In this document: positions 23,190 through 32,761 of the stretch, piece after piece
Position numbering within the stretch: position 1 is the first letter of the stretch
Layout of the letters: every line of letters begins with the position of its first letter
DNA from: Symsagittifera roscoffensis
Taxonomy: Eukaryota > Xenacoelomorpha > Acoela > Convolutidae
Assembly (NCBI RefSeq): GCF_963678635.1
Contig: NW_026970702.1
Location: 1-64,000, forward strand
Length of the DNA stretch: 64,000 bases
Reading direction: 5' to 3'
Notes under the pieces: generated by a model
The model's input: the letters and a program-made list of their open reading frames with translations, nothing else
Databases searched by the model: none
What the model was told of the DNA's origin: nothing
Position numbers and translations under genes: made by a program

Positions 23190-23324
23190 CATCACTTCAT
23201 AAACTCTTTCTCAGGAACCTTTTAAGAAAATAACTCTGATAATATATTTTTTTTGCATTTTGACAAATGAAATTAATTTACTTTCACTAGTATACCTTCA
23301 TACTAAAGCACCGTATTGAATGAT
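23190..23324 (-). pseudogene. LINE reverse transcriptase C-terminal (thumb) remnant
   Basis: The minus strand reads VKPIIQYGALV, a stop where the family usually has Trp, then RYTSESKLISFVKMQKKYII followed by RVIF. This matches the common LINE pattern of P-x-x-x-YG-x-x-x-W followed by a hydrophobic stretch and Q-K-x-x-x-R-x-I, which follows the palm domain. It lies directly downstream of the palm remnant in the same strand, so the element continued at least to this point. The TGA replacing the Trp codon is a clear break. Confidence 0.65.
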
Positions 23325-23342
23325 GGGTTTTACAAAAAAAAA

Positions 23343-23850
23343 TTAGTAACTTAAAAGATGTTTATCTAAATTCTGTACACCAAACAACAAAATCTTGAGA
23401 ACCTTTTCAAAACAAAATTTATATGAGTCGGAAACACCCCAAGATATTTTACATCGCTTACTATTGCAATTTGTAGAATGTTCAGAAACACCGTGCTCAA
23501 AAACACAAGACACCTTGGAAAAAACTATATTTAGTTGACCATTCATTGTATCATTCGTAAAAAGTATAGATTTAGTTTTCATGCAAATCACCGGCAGATA
23601 ATTTATATAGGTAAGAAACAGCCAAATTCGGAGCACTAACCTTTGTGGTACGCTATGCTCCATTGTCCAATTGAAGAGTTAACATATTGCTTTCGGTCAG
23701 CAAAAATTTCTTAAGCTCACCGAACAAGAGGCAATAGGCAATCCTCTTATTCTGTATCGCTCAAGTTTATATAACAAAAATCTGTTGATTTACTGTGTCA
23801 AAAGTTTTTTTAAGACCAATAAGAACACCGCTCGGCTTTTATTTGTTCAA
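23343..23850 (-). pseudogene. LINE reverse transcriptase palm remnant
   Basis: On the minus strand near 23,800 the text GLKKTFDTVNQ corresponds to the DLKKAFDTVDH motif of LINE reverse transcriptases. It lacks the first catalytic Asp (D to G). In the 23,343-23,663 ORF, VPQRLVLRIWLFLTYINYLP corresponds to the VPQGSVLGPLLFLIYINDLP motif. It is followed by LFTNDT in place of LFADDT, so the catalytic Asp pair is reduced to Asn-Asp. Further down, FCFEKVLKILLFGVQ fits the segment before the thumb. Motif A lies in a different frame from the later motifs, separated by stops. The remnant is inactive. Confidence 0.75.
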
Positions 23851-24769
23851 GAATTCTGTTTGAATATTTTTGTGCGATTGTTGTAACATAAGAGCACCCC
23901 TAAGAGTAACAAAATCATTCGGTTTCTTGGCGTTGTCCTAATTTTTTTGATCATCGTATCATGATTCTGATCGTCATACAGAAACTGTTTAAAGAAACTA
24001 AACAAGCTTTTACTTGTTTTTATTTCCATCAACTTAGAACCATAGGAAACTTTTTTGGCTTTGCGATGAACACTTCTTACTTTATTTCTTCAGTGCCGGT
24101 AGTGCTGCAGCTTGATTTTATTACTCATATCATTCTGGTGAATCTTATGAAGCCTGATTCTTTTTGAAATTTTGTTCTGGGACCATTGCTTATCCATGGT
24201 TTAATCAGTTTTCTTCTTGTTGCATAAGACTTAAGGGTGCATGTTTATCAAATTTATTTTAGACTACTCACACCATATCTGATAATTATTCTTTTAGACC
24301 ACCACAAAGATCTAACGAACTCAAACTATTGTTAATTTCAAATAGAAATGCATATTGCTTTTCAGGAAGTAAGAGATTGGCCAACGAACTTTTGTTATAT
24401 ACATGAGGTTTTTCGGGCAAAAGACTTTTCATATCTACTAGAAGAAAAGATTAATCTCTGATTTACTCCAGTGCAAAAAGTTGTTTTTACTTTCACTATT
24501 AATTATCACTATCAAAAGAGGTAAGTAGAGATCTAGGTTACCTTTTCATAAAATTTGCGGTCGCAATTGAATACATATTACGATATATCGGTTTAATTTA
24601 TATACTGTATGGATTCATGAAAGTATAGACAAAAATATATGTTCTGTTGCTCAGATGTTTCTCTAGTTTTATTAGAAACTAATTTTTTGTCGGGGACTGT
24701 AAAAGCAAAAACACCGATGAAAAGTAATTTGCATTGAACTCCTTGTCAATTTTGATTGCCTACGTTTCA

Positions 24770-24950
24770 TCAATTTCAAAAAAAAATTGAAATTTTTTGC
24801 TAACATAGATGGCGACCCCAATTCCCCTGCTTTCTCTATTTTGTTACAACTGGAGGGTATAATGTCTCAATATTAAAAAAGTTAACGTCATCGCTATCGC
24901 AAAACCAGTCTCGGTTAAAGTTATCAACGCGGGAGGAATTTTCATAGTAT
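24770..24950 (-). pseudogene. LINE endonuclease remnant
   Basis: The minus strand reads LTETGF, then about 30 codons on, RESRGIGVAIYVSKKFQF. This pairs the LTETW segment of LINE apurinic/apyrimidinic-like endonucleases with the RGGGVAIYV strand that follows it. The intervening residues DSDDVNFFNIET are in another frame. The downstream GDFN and SDH motifs were not found, so only the middle of the domain is recognisable. Confidence 0.65.
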
Positions 24951-25439
24951 TTATAATTGATTTCAGCTCTAAGTAGTGGCACCTAGGAGAACCAAAAAAA
25001 ATATAATTTTAAAGACGATTAAATTTCACTCATTTTTGTCAGTTAAAGCAGGAGTAGGAGTTGAGTTGATGTTCTGTTTTGTTTTGTTTTCGTTGAACGT
25101 GTTTTTCCCCAGTTCAGTTTTTAATATTCGCGATCTTTCTTCGTCAGTAGCCTCTCTTTGTCTTTTAAGGAGCGACTTATGTTTGTCATTTCACATCTGC
25201 TTTGAATTATCTTCTGTTTTTTAAAAACTTGATATCTGGCAGCTCTTTTTATTGCACGAACTTTCAAACTTTGTAAGGCTTTATGATTGTTGACTGGGAC
25301 TGATATTGGCTTGTATTCAAAAACAGAAAATTTTTACATGTCAGTTGTTAGTTATTGTGATAAAGCCACTATCGTATGCTTTTCTCTCAATATCTCAGCA
25401 TCACGATTTGGTAAACGTTCAAAGATAAAGATGGTTTTT

Positions 25440-25925
25440 TTGTTGTTGGCATTCAAATTTTGGTACGTTCAAGAAACTGCCTGCGGTGATATTGTCAAAA
25501 TGAATGAACGTAAAGGAATGAGTATCATCAGAATAAACGAATTTAGCTAGCACAGTGGGTGGATAGAAACTCTTGCCTTTTTTGATGGGATGAAACGCCT
25601 TGATATTACAGGGTTTAACCTTGATTTGAAATAATTGTCCAGGAATTCACAGACGTTGTAGCAAAAATTGTTCATATCGAACAAAAGATTTTCAAAAATA
25701 TTACAATATTATGAACTGTAGCGCTCTTGATCCAATAATTTTTCGTTTAAGCTCGTAAAATTTCACATTTTCTTTAGTTTGGTTGATGATAGTTTCAGTC
25801 TTTTGTTTCAAATCTTTAATTATCAGCTTTAGGATTGATTTCACTGAGACGTCGCAGTCTACAGAATTAATATTGTTGTCAACTCTTGAACAAGATGAAT
25901 ACGTTTTTCTGCCATCTGAAACTAT
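25440..25925 (-). pseudogene. LINE ORF1-like remnant
   Basis: The minus strand from about 25,920 reads DGRKTYSSCSRVDNN and, further on, KLIIKDLKQKTETIINQTKE with ENVKFYELKRKII, a charged and probably helical stretch. Around 25,600-25,540 it reads IKAFHPIKKGKSFYPPTVLA followed by KFV. This resembles the conserved AHR...RPVIVKF segment of LINE ORF1 proteins in order and spacing. Stops separate the pieces. The position upstream of the endonuclease remnant on the same strand supports the ORF1 call; the similarity alone is modest. Confidence 0.45.
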
Positions 25926-26139
25926 TTAGTAGGTTTAACACAACAAGTAGGCTAATTCTAGTTCGAATTTGAAAAAGTTTTTTACCTGTGATCTTTTTTT
26001 GTAAAACCACTTGGTTTGAATTTGGAATACGTCACGTGCAAAACATGCGTGCTGTTAACGTGAGCAGCGAAGAACTATCTCGGCTTGGAAATCATTTGTG
26101 GGATGTCTGATGGGACAATGTTCAAAGAAAACTGAAACT

Positions 26140-26268
26140 GAAGTCATCAATTTTTAAAATCAACGTTCTTTCATAAACATTAAAGGACAGTCATGCTTAA
26201 TTTTGAAGTCATCAATTTTTAAAATAAAAGTTATTTCATAAACATAAAAAGACAGTCATGCTTGATTT
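26140..26268 (+). repeat. 65-bp tandem duplication
   Basis: GAAGTCATCAATTTTTAAAA begins at 26,140 and again at 26,205. Each is followed by TTTCATAAACAT and GACAGTCATGCTT. Two diverged copies with a 65-bp period. Confidence 0.9.
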
Positions 26269-26879
26269 CAAGTGATCACCTTGTAAATTGCAGCGCATGC
26301 GCAAATTTAACCAGCAATCATGTGACTATCATTACGGGAATGCCACAATACCACTTTTGTTTGAACCTTTCCAAATCCGAGCTTGGTGTTAAAATAAAAT
26401 ACGATTTGTGGAGTTAAATAACTGAGTTATGGAAGATTTCAAGTATGTATTTCATATCCTCTTTATAAGAGGGCTCATGTCAGCTGATTGGGCTTGCCCT
26501 TCATGGCTTGTTTTGCTGATAGTGATTGTTATCTCACGCTCCCCTCTGTTGTCAGCGCCTAGTGCAATCGATCATCTTCCTACGTAGTAGTCCGCGTTCC
26601 CGTTCACCACAATCACAAACTGAATCAAAACTGCTCAGCAAAAATCATAGATTGTTCAGACGCTCCCAGAACCATTATCGCGGTCGAAAAACCAAGAAAA
26701 GAAGAAAAAAAAGATGGGAGTTGCAGGGGACGGATCTACAAATTTCTCGAGGGGGGGGGGGGGAGAGGCGGATAATTAAAAAGATTGTTGTCCTTTTTTT
26801 TATATTGGCCGAACTGATTTTCCGAGCTCTCCCAAAGCAGTATAAAGACCCGTGTGGAAAGAGAAAAATAAATTCAAGG
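26269..26879. other. no confident gene; G13 run
   Basis: A plus-strand ORF (26,526-26,975, 149 codons) begins here with an Arg/Ser/Lys-rich stretch. It runs into the antisense of the Artemis-like pseudogene and through a G13 homopolymer (26,751-26,763), so I do not accept it as a gene. The left part of the stretch (26,269-26,520) shows nothing recognisable. Confidence 0.4.
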
Positions 26880-27356
26880 CAGTTTCTCCAGATAAATATA
26901 CCTCTCTTATTGAGTTTAATTTTCTCTTTCCACAACTTTGTACTCGAATCGTTTGTGTTTGATTCTGATGTTTGAGCGTACTAAAAATAAAAGCTTTCAC
27001 AGAGTCAAGTGGAGTATATTTATTCGGATAAACGAAGGATGTAATACTTTCGAACTGCAGAATCGAAAGGAAATCAATTATTTCGTCAGCTGAAGAGCGC
27101 GAAGATTAACAGCACCAAATGGTTCTCTCAGACACGGCTTTAACCAATCTCCCAGGCATTATCTCGTTTTTAGTGAAGAACATTGCAGTTGGAATGATTG
27201 TAAGCACTTCTGGACTTGAGATGCCCGGCTTGCAAGGCAGTTTTAAGTTCGCAGACGCAGACGACGGCTTGCAGAAGTAGATTTTGGTACTTTAGCTATC
27301 TAAAGTGAGTCAATTTTGAATTGACGGAACAAATTTGTACAATTGATACTTATATA
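26880..27356 (-). pseudogene. DCLRE1C: Artemis-like nuclease pseudogene, partial copy 2
   Basis: This is a second copy of the C-terminal part of the pseudogene at 28,541-29,952, aligning from 27,356 down to about 26,880. From the minus strand it reads KIYFCKPSSASANLK, then LPCKPGISSPEVLTIIP, TAMFFTKNEIMPGRLVKAVS and ERTIWCC. These match the beta-CASP part of Artemis (the KLPCGITS and IISIKPSTMWF segments of the human protein). It keeps a 20-bp stretch (27,221-27,240) that copy 1 has lost, so it is not simply derived from copy 1 as it stands today. It has a stop where copy 1 reads the Tyr of CCYSSHFS. The N-terminal metallo-beta-lactamase half is absent: homology stops at 27,356, exactly where dispersed repeat A begins. 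Dead. Confidence 0.8.
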
Positions 27357-27505
27357 ATTAAAAAAATTTTGCGCAGCAGGCATTTTTTGCGTTTTTAAGC
27401 ACTTTTTTGGATTATTTTGAACAATAAATTGCGTTTTTTTCGGCGCACGCTCCTCCCTCAAAATTTTAGGGCCAGTCAGGCAAAAATGGATATCACCGCC
27501 TCTAT
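27357..27505 (+). repeat. dispersed repeat family A, copy 2
   Basis: This is a diverged copy of 1-215 in the same orientation: ATTTTGCGCAGCAGGCA, GCGTTTTTAAGCACTTTTTT, a spacer, then TTTTTTCGGCGCACGCTCCT, AAAATTTTAGGG and GGATATC. It abuts the break point of the Artemis-like copy 2, so it probably inserted there or marks a rearrangement joint. Confidence 0.65.
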
Positions 27506-27576
27506 GGAGTTGTTTTTTTTGCGTTTATGAGTGACATTTTCGGCTTGAGAAAAGATTAATTGGTTTTAACCATTAA

Positions 27577-27935
27577 AATTCATTACGAGGCCAAACTGTG
27601 CACTGGATAGGAGCACAATTTTGTGTCTTTATGTTCCTGGATTCCAGAGACAAGTCTTAAAATATGTTCCAAAATGTAAGTTGATTCCACAAATCAAATT
27701 GCAGTGGGTTCCGCATACATATACCTGTAACGCAAACTTGTCGGCACATTTGTTTTGTTGCGGATTCCGCAACAAGCAAATATAGCTAATTGTTTTTGGA
27801 TTCCGCAACTGTAAGTGGATTCCGCAAAGTTTAAGTGGAGTCCGCAAAAGTAAGTGGAATCCAAAAAATTTGTATGCGGAATCCGCAAATGTAAGCGAAT
27901 GCCGCAAATTGTAAGTGGATTCCGCATTTTTGTTT
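27577..27935 (+). repeat. dispersed repeat family B, copy 2, with GTAAGTGGATTCCGCAA minisatellite
   Basis: The first part (27,577-27,670) matches the reverse complement of 5,700-5,805: TTACGAGGCC, TGCACTGGATAGG, TTTGTGTCTTTATGTTCCTG and GATTCCAGAGACAA. The second part is a short tandem repeat in which GTAAGTGGATTCCGCAA-like words recur roughly every 20-25 bp up to 27,930. The minus-strand ORFs here (27,629-28,069 and 27,694-27,927) are reading frames through this repeat (STYFCGLHLNFAESTYSCGI-like text) and not genes. Confidence 0.75.
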
Positions 27936-28084
27936 ATTAGTGAACTTGCATATGAACAATTAAAATGTAGAGGTGGAATATTTGATTTATTATCTACAGG
28001 AACGCGCAATTTGAACGCAAAAGGACTTATCCATTTGTCAGCGGAATCCACAAACCATTCATAAAACAATGATTAACTATGCGG

Positions 28085-28400
28085 ATGTCAAATTTTTTGT
28101 TTTGGTTCGAAATGGGTTTGAAATGGCTATTCAGGGTTTGAAATGGCAGTTCAATTTTGAAATAGTGACAGTTAACCAGTCATCAGTATTTGAGGTGAGA
28201 TGGTTCAGTTATGCATAAGAAATCATCATCAATATTTTGAGATGAGATGGTTTAGTTTGAAATGGCAGCTAAGTCACTCATCTGTGTTTGAGATGGGATG
28301 GTTCAGAAAATATCATCGCACTCATCAGTTTTTGAGATGAGACGGTTCAGTTGGTTCAGAAATTGTCATCGCACTCATCAGCATTTGAGACAAGATAGAG
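28085..28400 (+). repeat. degenerate minisatellite around TTTGAGATGAGATGGTTCAG
   Basis: CATCAG-x-x-TTTGAGATGAGATGGTTCAG recurs in diverged form at about 28,183, 28,228, 28,279, 28,325 and 28,377, roughly every 45-51 bp. A GTTTGAAATGGCA word recurs upstream. No coding content. Confidence 0.75.
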
Positions 28401-28540
28401 GACAACTCGATTGTGATTTTGGAAGCTGAACTGGAATGTCCTCTGAAAACTGGATTAAAAATCCTTGTTTAATTAAAACTGAAAAAAAAACTTATACAAG
28501 CGGTAACTAAAAAATACAATACGAAAAGTAAAAAATTGTT

Positions 28541-29952
28541 TTAAACTTTTTTGAGCAATTGGATCAATTTTTCTGTTCTTTCTGAATCCTTTTCCTCGAA
28601 ATCTCCACTTTCGACAAAGCGTCTGTGTTGTCTCAGTGGCTCACTATGATATTCATAGTCTGGAGTTTTTGTTGAAATCTTTGTCTCCCCGGCTGTTTTT
28701 GCTTTTTCTGAATCCTTTCCCTCGAAAACTCTAACTTCGACAAAAGGTCTTTGTTGTCTTAATGGCTCACATTGGTATTCGTAGTCTGGTGTGTTTGTTG
28801 AATTTTTCTCCAGATAAAGTTTGCGTTTACCTCTCTCATAGAATTTAATTTTCTCTTTCCACAACTTTGTACTCGAATCGTTTGACTTGTTTGGATTCTG
28901 ATGTTTAAGCGTATTAAAAATAAAAGCTTTCACTGTGTCAAGTGGAGTATATTTATCCGGACAAACGAAGGATATAATACTCTCGAACTGCAGATCAGAA
29001 AGGAAATCAATTATTCCGTCAGCTGAAAAGTGCGAAGAATAACAGCACCAAATGGTTCTCTCAGACACGGCTTTAACCAATCTCCCAGGCATTATCTCGT
29101 TTTTAGTGAAAAACATTGCAGTTGGAATGATTGTAAGCACTTCTGGACTTGAGTTTTAAGTTCGCAGACGCAAACGACGGCTTGCAGAAATGGATTTTGG
29201 TATTTTCGCCATCTAAGATTAGCCAATTTTGAATTGACGGAATAAGTTTGTACAATTGATACTTATATAACGAAATGGGAACTTTAGTGTTGAATCTCTT
29301 TCATCAAAAACTCACAACCGTAGCGGGTTTTGTTACAAAAATGGACCACATTCTTTTGGAATGAACAGAGCCATCTGGAAACGGCTTGAAAGATGGCTGA
29401 AAAACAGCTCTCCATACAAGGTATGAAACTGGAATCTGTTTTTCAAAACGTTGTGTCGATGTTAATATTATCAAAATTATGAACAGCAGCTTCTTGTAAA
29501 TTGTCGAAAAGATGATTGATTCGCTTCGTATGACCAACTTGCCATCTGAAATCGCCAGTAAAAAGGACAGATTTTTCTTTGGAAACTAGTAACAACATTA
29601 CTGAACCTGGACAGTGACCTGCAGTAATAAGAGTGACAGTTAGGGTATGAGTCTCGTCCCCTTCCAATGAAACATTCAATGTTGTCTCCTTATCTGAATC
29701 CAGAGGTATTATATATGGAGTTAAATGAACATAAAGCGGCAATGCACTCAACAAAGCAGCCGAAACTTTACGACAATAAATTTTCAAGTTTTAGTGTTTT
29801 AACCTTTCAAAGAGCTCAGGCTCATTAAGGCCCACCATGTAATCTGTATGACAGTGCGAAAGAAAATAAACAGTAGATTTGAGGTTCTCACCATTGAAGC
29901 GATCAATTGAAACCCCAGGAAATTCTTATAATGGACCGGAAAATCCTGTAAT
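28541..29952 (-). pseudogene. DCLRE1C: Artemis-like (SNM1/beta-CASP) nuclease pseudogene, copy 1
   Basis: Artemis is a nuclear metallo-beta-lactamase/beta-CASP nuclease that opens and trims DNA ends in non-homologous end joining. On the minus strand the segments follow human Artemis in order: EFPGVSIDRF, FLSHCHTDYMVGL, KIYCRKVSAALL, ITAGHCPGSVM, VLFTGDFRW, NIDTTF, NVVHFCNKTRYGCEFLMKEI, LDGENTKIHFCK, LTIIPTAMFF and YSSHFSADGIIDFL. The motif 3 His and motif 4 Asp are kept. Damage: the last His of HxHxDH is Tyr (29,839-29,841); stops occur at 29,791-29,793 (TAA) and 29,443-29,445 (TGA, at a position that is Cys in human); one frame change near 29,285; and a 20-bp loss near 29,155 relative to copy 2. 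There is also a stop just before EFPG. No intron interrupts about 1.4 kb, unlike vertebrate Artemis, so the copy is either processed or from an intron-poor parent; no poly-A tail is seen. Downstream of the nuclease core, 28,541-28,870 encodes a charged tail with two TPDYEY modules. Confidence 0.88.
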
Positions 29953-30559
29953 AACTATAGAAGGGAAAAAGAGGTATGAACAGCGAAGTAATAAAATGAG
30001 GATAGAAGATATATTTGTATAATTTTTAAGAAAGGAGAAGACCGCCACATTTCGATCGTCATGAGCCCATTTTGAGTGTAAGCATCTATCCTTGGTTAAT
30101 TTATACAGCCAAATTTTTTATCAATTGGGCGCATAATTAAGATTACACGAGTGGATGCGAAAAACAATAACAATTAGCTTCAGTAGAGCCAATTTTCTCA
30201 AGTCAAAAAGAAAAACTTGGGAATTTTAATTCCATAACTATCATTTATAATTTAAAGTTTATCTAGTTTAAACTAATTTGTAGCACCAATAAAACAAGCA
30301 GTAAAGTTCATCAGATGAGGCAATAGACATAAATGTGAGACAATAAAGTAAAAGATAACTAAATTTACAGTTTTCGATAGAGAAAGAAACAGACGTTGAT
30401 TGACGGTAATTCAGTGACTCTGATAATAATACTGATAAAATGAGGGTCTTAGAGAGGAATATGACAGAGCATTTGATGTAGCATTTGATGTGGCATTCGA
30501 TGTAGCGCCAGGGACGGCAACTTGAGACGGAACCAGATAGCTGTGCAATTGCGTACTGA
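29953..30559. other. no gene seen; three 12-bp repeats
   Basis: Upstream of the Artemis-like copy the minus strand has a pyrimidine-rich tract ending TTATTACAG at 29,953-29,961, which could be an old splice acceptor. At 30,469-30,504 three direct 12-bp copies of GCATTTGATGTA-type sequence occur; on the minus strand they read SNATSNATSNA in an ORF (30,411-30,701) that I cannot otherwise support. Confidence 0.35.
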
Positions 30560-30800
30560 GGGCGGTTGTTTGCACTAAAAAACAGTTTTCTAGTAAACTG
30601 GTCATAAAACATTTCAAGTAATATGTTTTGATATTTGAGATTTTGAAACACACTGATAATCTGATGGGGTGGGCGATATGACTCTGTGGATGATGAGGCA
30701 TACTGAGACGCTTTACGGCGGCATTTGCACTAAAGAAAAGTTTTCTAATAAACTAGTCATAAACCATTTTAGTTATATGTTTTGAGATTTGAGATTTTGA
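30560..30800 (+). repeat. 155-bp-offset direct repeat at the satellite border
   Basis: The block from TTTGCACTAAA through TTTTCTAGTAAACTGGTCAT to TTTGAGATTTTGAA (30,560-30,648) recurs diverged at 30,715-30,800. The second copy ends exactly where the 37-bp satellite begins (TGGCTGGGAGACATCCGGTT). Confidence 0.8.
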
Positions 30801-32761
30801 ATGGCTGGGAGACATCCGGTTAAACACTTGTTTTCAAATGATCTGGACCCATCCGGTTATACACTTGTTCTCAGTACTTTTGGACACCAGGTGACACATT
30901 AGTTTTCAAACAGTTTGGAAGTACTCGGTTACATGCTCTTTTTTAAATGTCCTTGTCACACCCGGTTACACACTCGTTTTCAAATGGTCGTGCCACACCC
31001 AGTTTCAAACTCGTTAACAAATGGTCGGGAGACATCCAGTTAAACATTCGTTTTCAATTGGTCGGGACACACTCGGTCACCCACAAGTTTTCAAATGGCC
31101 ATGCCACACTCATTTTCACTCTTGTTTTCATTCGGTCGGGAAACACACGGTTACACACTCGTTTTCAAATGGCTGGGACACACTCGGTTACACGGTAGTT
31201 TTTTAAATGTCCCTGACACACATGGTTACACACTCGTTTTCAAATAGTCGTGCCACACCCAGTTTCAAACTCGTTTTCAAATGGTCGGGAGAAATCCGGT
31301 TAAGCATTCGGTTACAAATGGTCGTGCCACACTCAGTTTCACACCTGTTTTCAAATGGTCGGGAAACACGAGGTTGCACACTCGTTTTCAAATGGTCGTG
31401 CCACACCCAGTTTCAAACTCGTTATCAAATGGTCGGGAGACATCCAGTTAAACATTCGTTTTCAATTGGTCGGGACACACTCGGTCACCCACTCGTTTTC
31501 AAATGGCCATGCCACACTCAGTTTCACACTTGTTTTCATATGGTCGGGAAACACACGGTTACACACTCGTTTTCAAATGGCTGGGACATACTCGGTTACA
31601 CGGTCGTTTTTTAAATGTCCCTGACACACATGGTTACACACTCGTTTTCAAATAGTCGTGCCACACCCTGTTTCAAACTCGTTTTCAAATGGTCGGGAGA
31701 AATCCGGTTAAACATTCGATTACAAATGGTCGTGCAACACTCAGTTTCACACTCGTTTTCAAATGGTCGGGACACATCCGGTTGCACACTCGTTTTCAAA
31801 TGGTTGGGACACACTCGGTTCCAGAGTCGTTTTTAAATGTCCGTTACACACCCGGTTACACACTCGTTTTCAAATGGTCGGGAGACATCCGGTTAAACAC
31901 TAGTTTTAAACCAGTCAGGGCACACTCGGTTACCCACTCGTTTTCAAACGGTCGGGAAACACGCGGTTGCACACTCGTTTGCAAATGGTTGGGACACACT
32001 CGGTTACACAGTCGTTTTTAAATGTCCGTTACACACCCGGTTACACACTCGTTTTCAAATGGTCGGGAGACATCCGGTTAAACACTCGTTTTAAATCGGT
32101 CAGGGCACACCCGGTTACCCACTCGTTTTCAAATGGTCGTGCCACACACAGTTTCACACTTTTTTTCAAAGGATCGGGAAACACGCGGTTACACGGTCGT
32201 TTTTAAATGTCCGTTACACATCCGGTTACGCATTCGTTTTCGAATGGTCGTGCCACACTCAGTTTCAAACTCGTTTTCAAATGGTCGGGAGACATCCGGT
32301 TAAACACTCGTTTTAAATCGGTCAGGGCACACCCGGTTACCCACTCGTTTTCAAATGGTCGTGCCACACACAGTTTCACACTTTTTTTCAAAGGATCGGG
32401 AAACACGCGGTTACACGGTCGTTTTTAAATGTCCGTTACACATCCGGTTACGCATTCGTTTTCAAATGGTCGTGCCACACTCAGTTTCAAACTCGTTTTC
32501 AAATGGTCGGGAGACATCCGGTTAAACATTCGTTTTCAATCGGTCGGAACACACTTGGTTGCCCACTCTTTTTCAAACTGTCGGGTCAGATCCGTTTACA
32601 CACTCGTTTTCGAATGGTCGGTAAACACACGGTTACACACTCGTTTTCAAATGGCTGGGACACATTCGGTTACACGCTCGTTTTTAAATGTCCCTGACAC
32701 ACACGCTTACACACTCGTTTTAAAATAGTCGTGCCGCACCCAGTTTCAAAATCGTTTTCAA

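Larger units (their letters stand above)
22990..25940 (-). mobile_element. decayed non-LTR retrotransposon (LINE, jockey/CR1-like architecture)
   Basis: Reading the minus strand from high to low coordinates, the expected LINE parts occur in order. There is an ORF1-like remnant (25,925-25,440), an apurinic-like endonuclease remnant (24,950-24,770), reverse-transcriptase palm motifs (23,850-23,343) and a C-terminal thumb segment (23,324-23,190). The parts lie in different frames with several stops, so the copy is dead. The order ORF1-EN-RT fits jockey, CR1 and related clades; I cannot choose the clade by eye. Neither end is defined: no poly-A tail, 3' microsatellite or target duplication was found. 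The plus-strand ORFs at 24,976-25,550 lie antisense to the element and are not counted as genes. Confidence 0.75.

Noticed and set aside
26526-26975. 149-codon plus-strand ORF with an Arg/Ser-rich start
   Set aside because: It crosses a G13 run and continues antisense to the Artemis-like pseudogene; no homology is seen.
27629-28069. 146-codon minus-strand ORF with Cys/Gly-rich repeats
   Set aside because: It is a frame through the GTAAGTGGATTCCGCAA minisatellite of repeat family B.
29443-29445. TGA at a position that is Cys in human Artemis read as selenocysteine
   Set aside because: Other unambiguous breaks occur in the same copy, and selenocysteine is not known at this position in the family.
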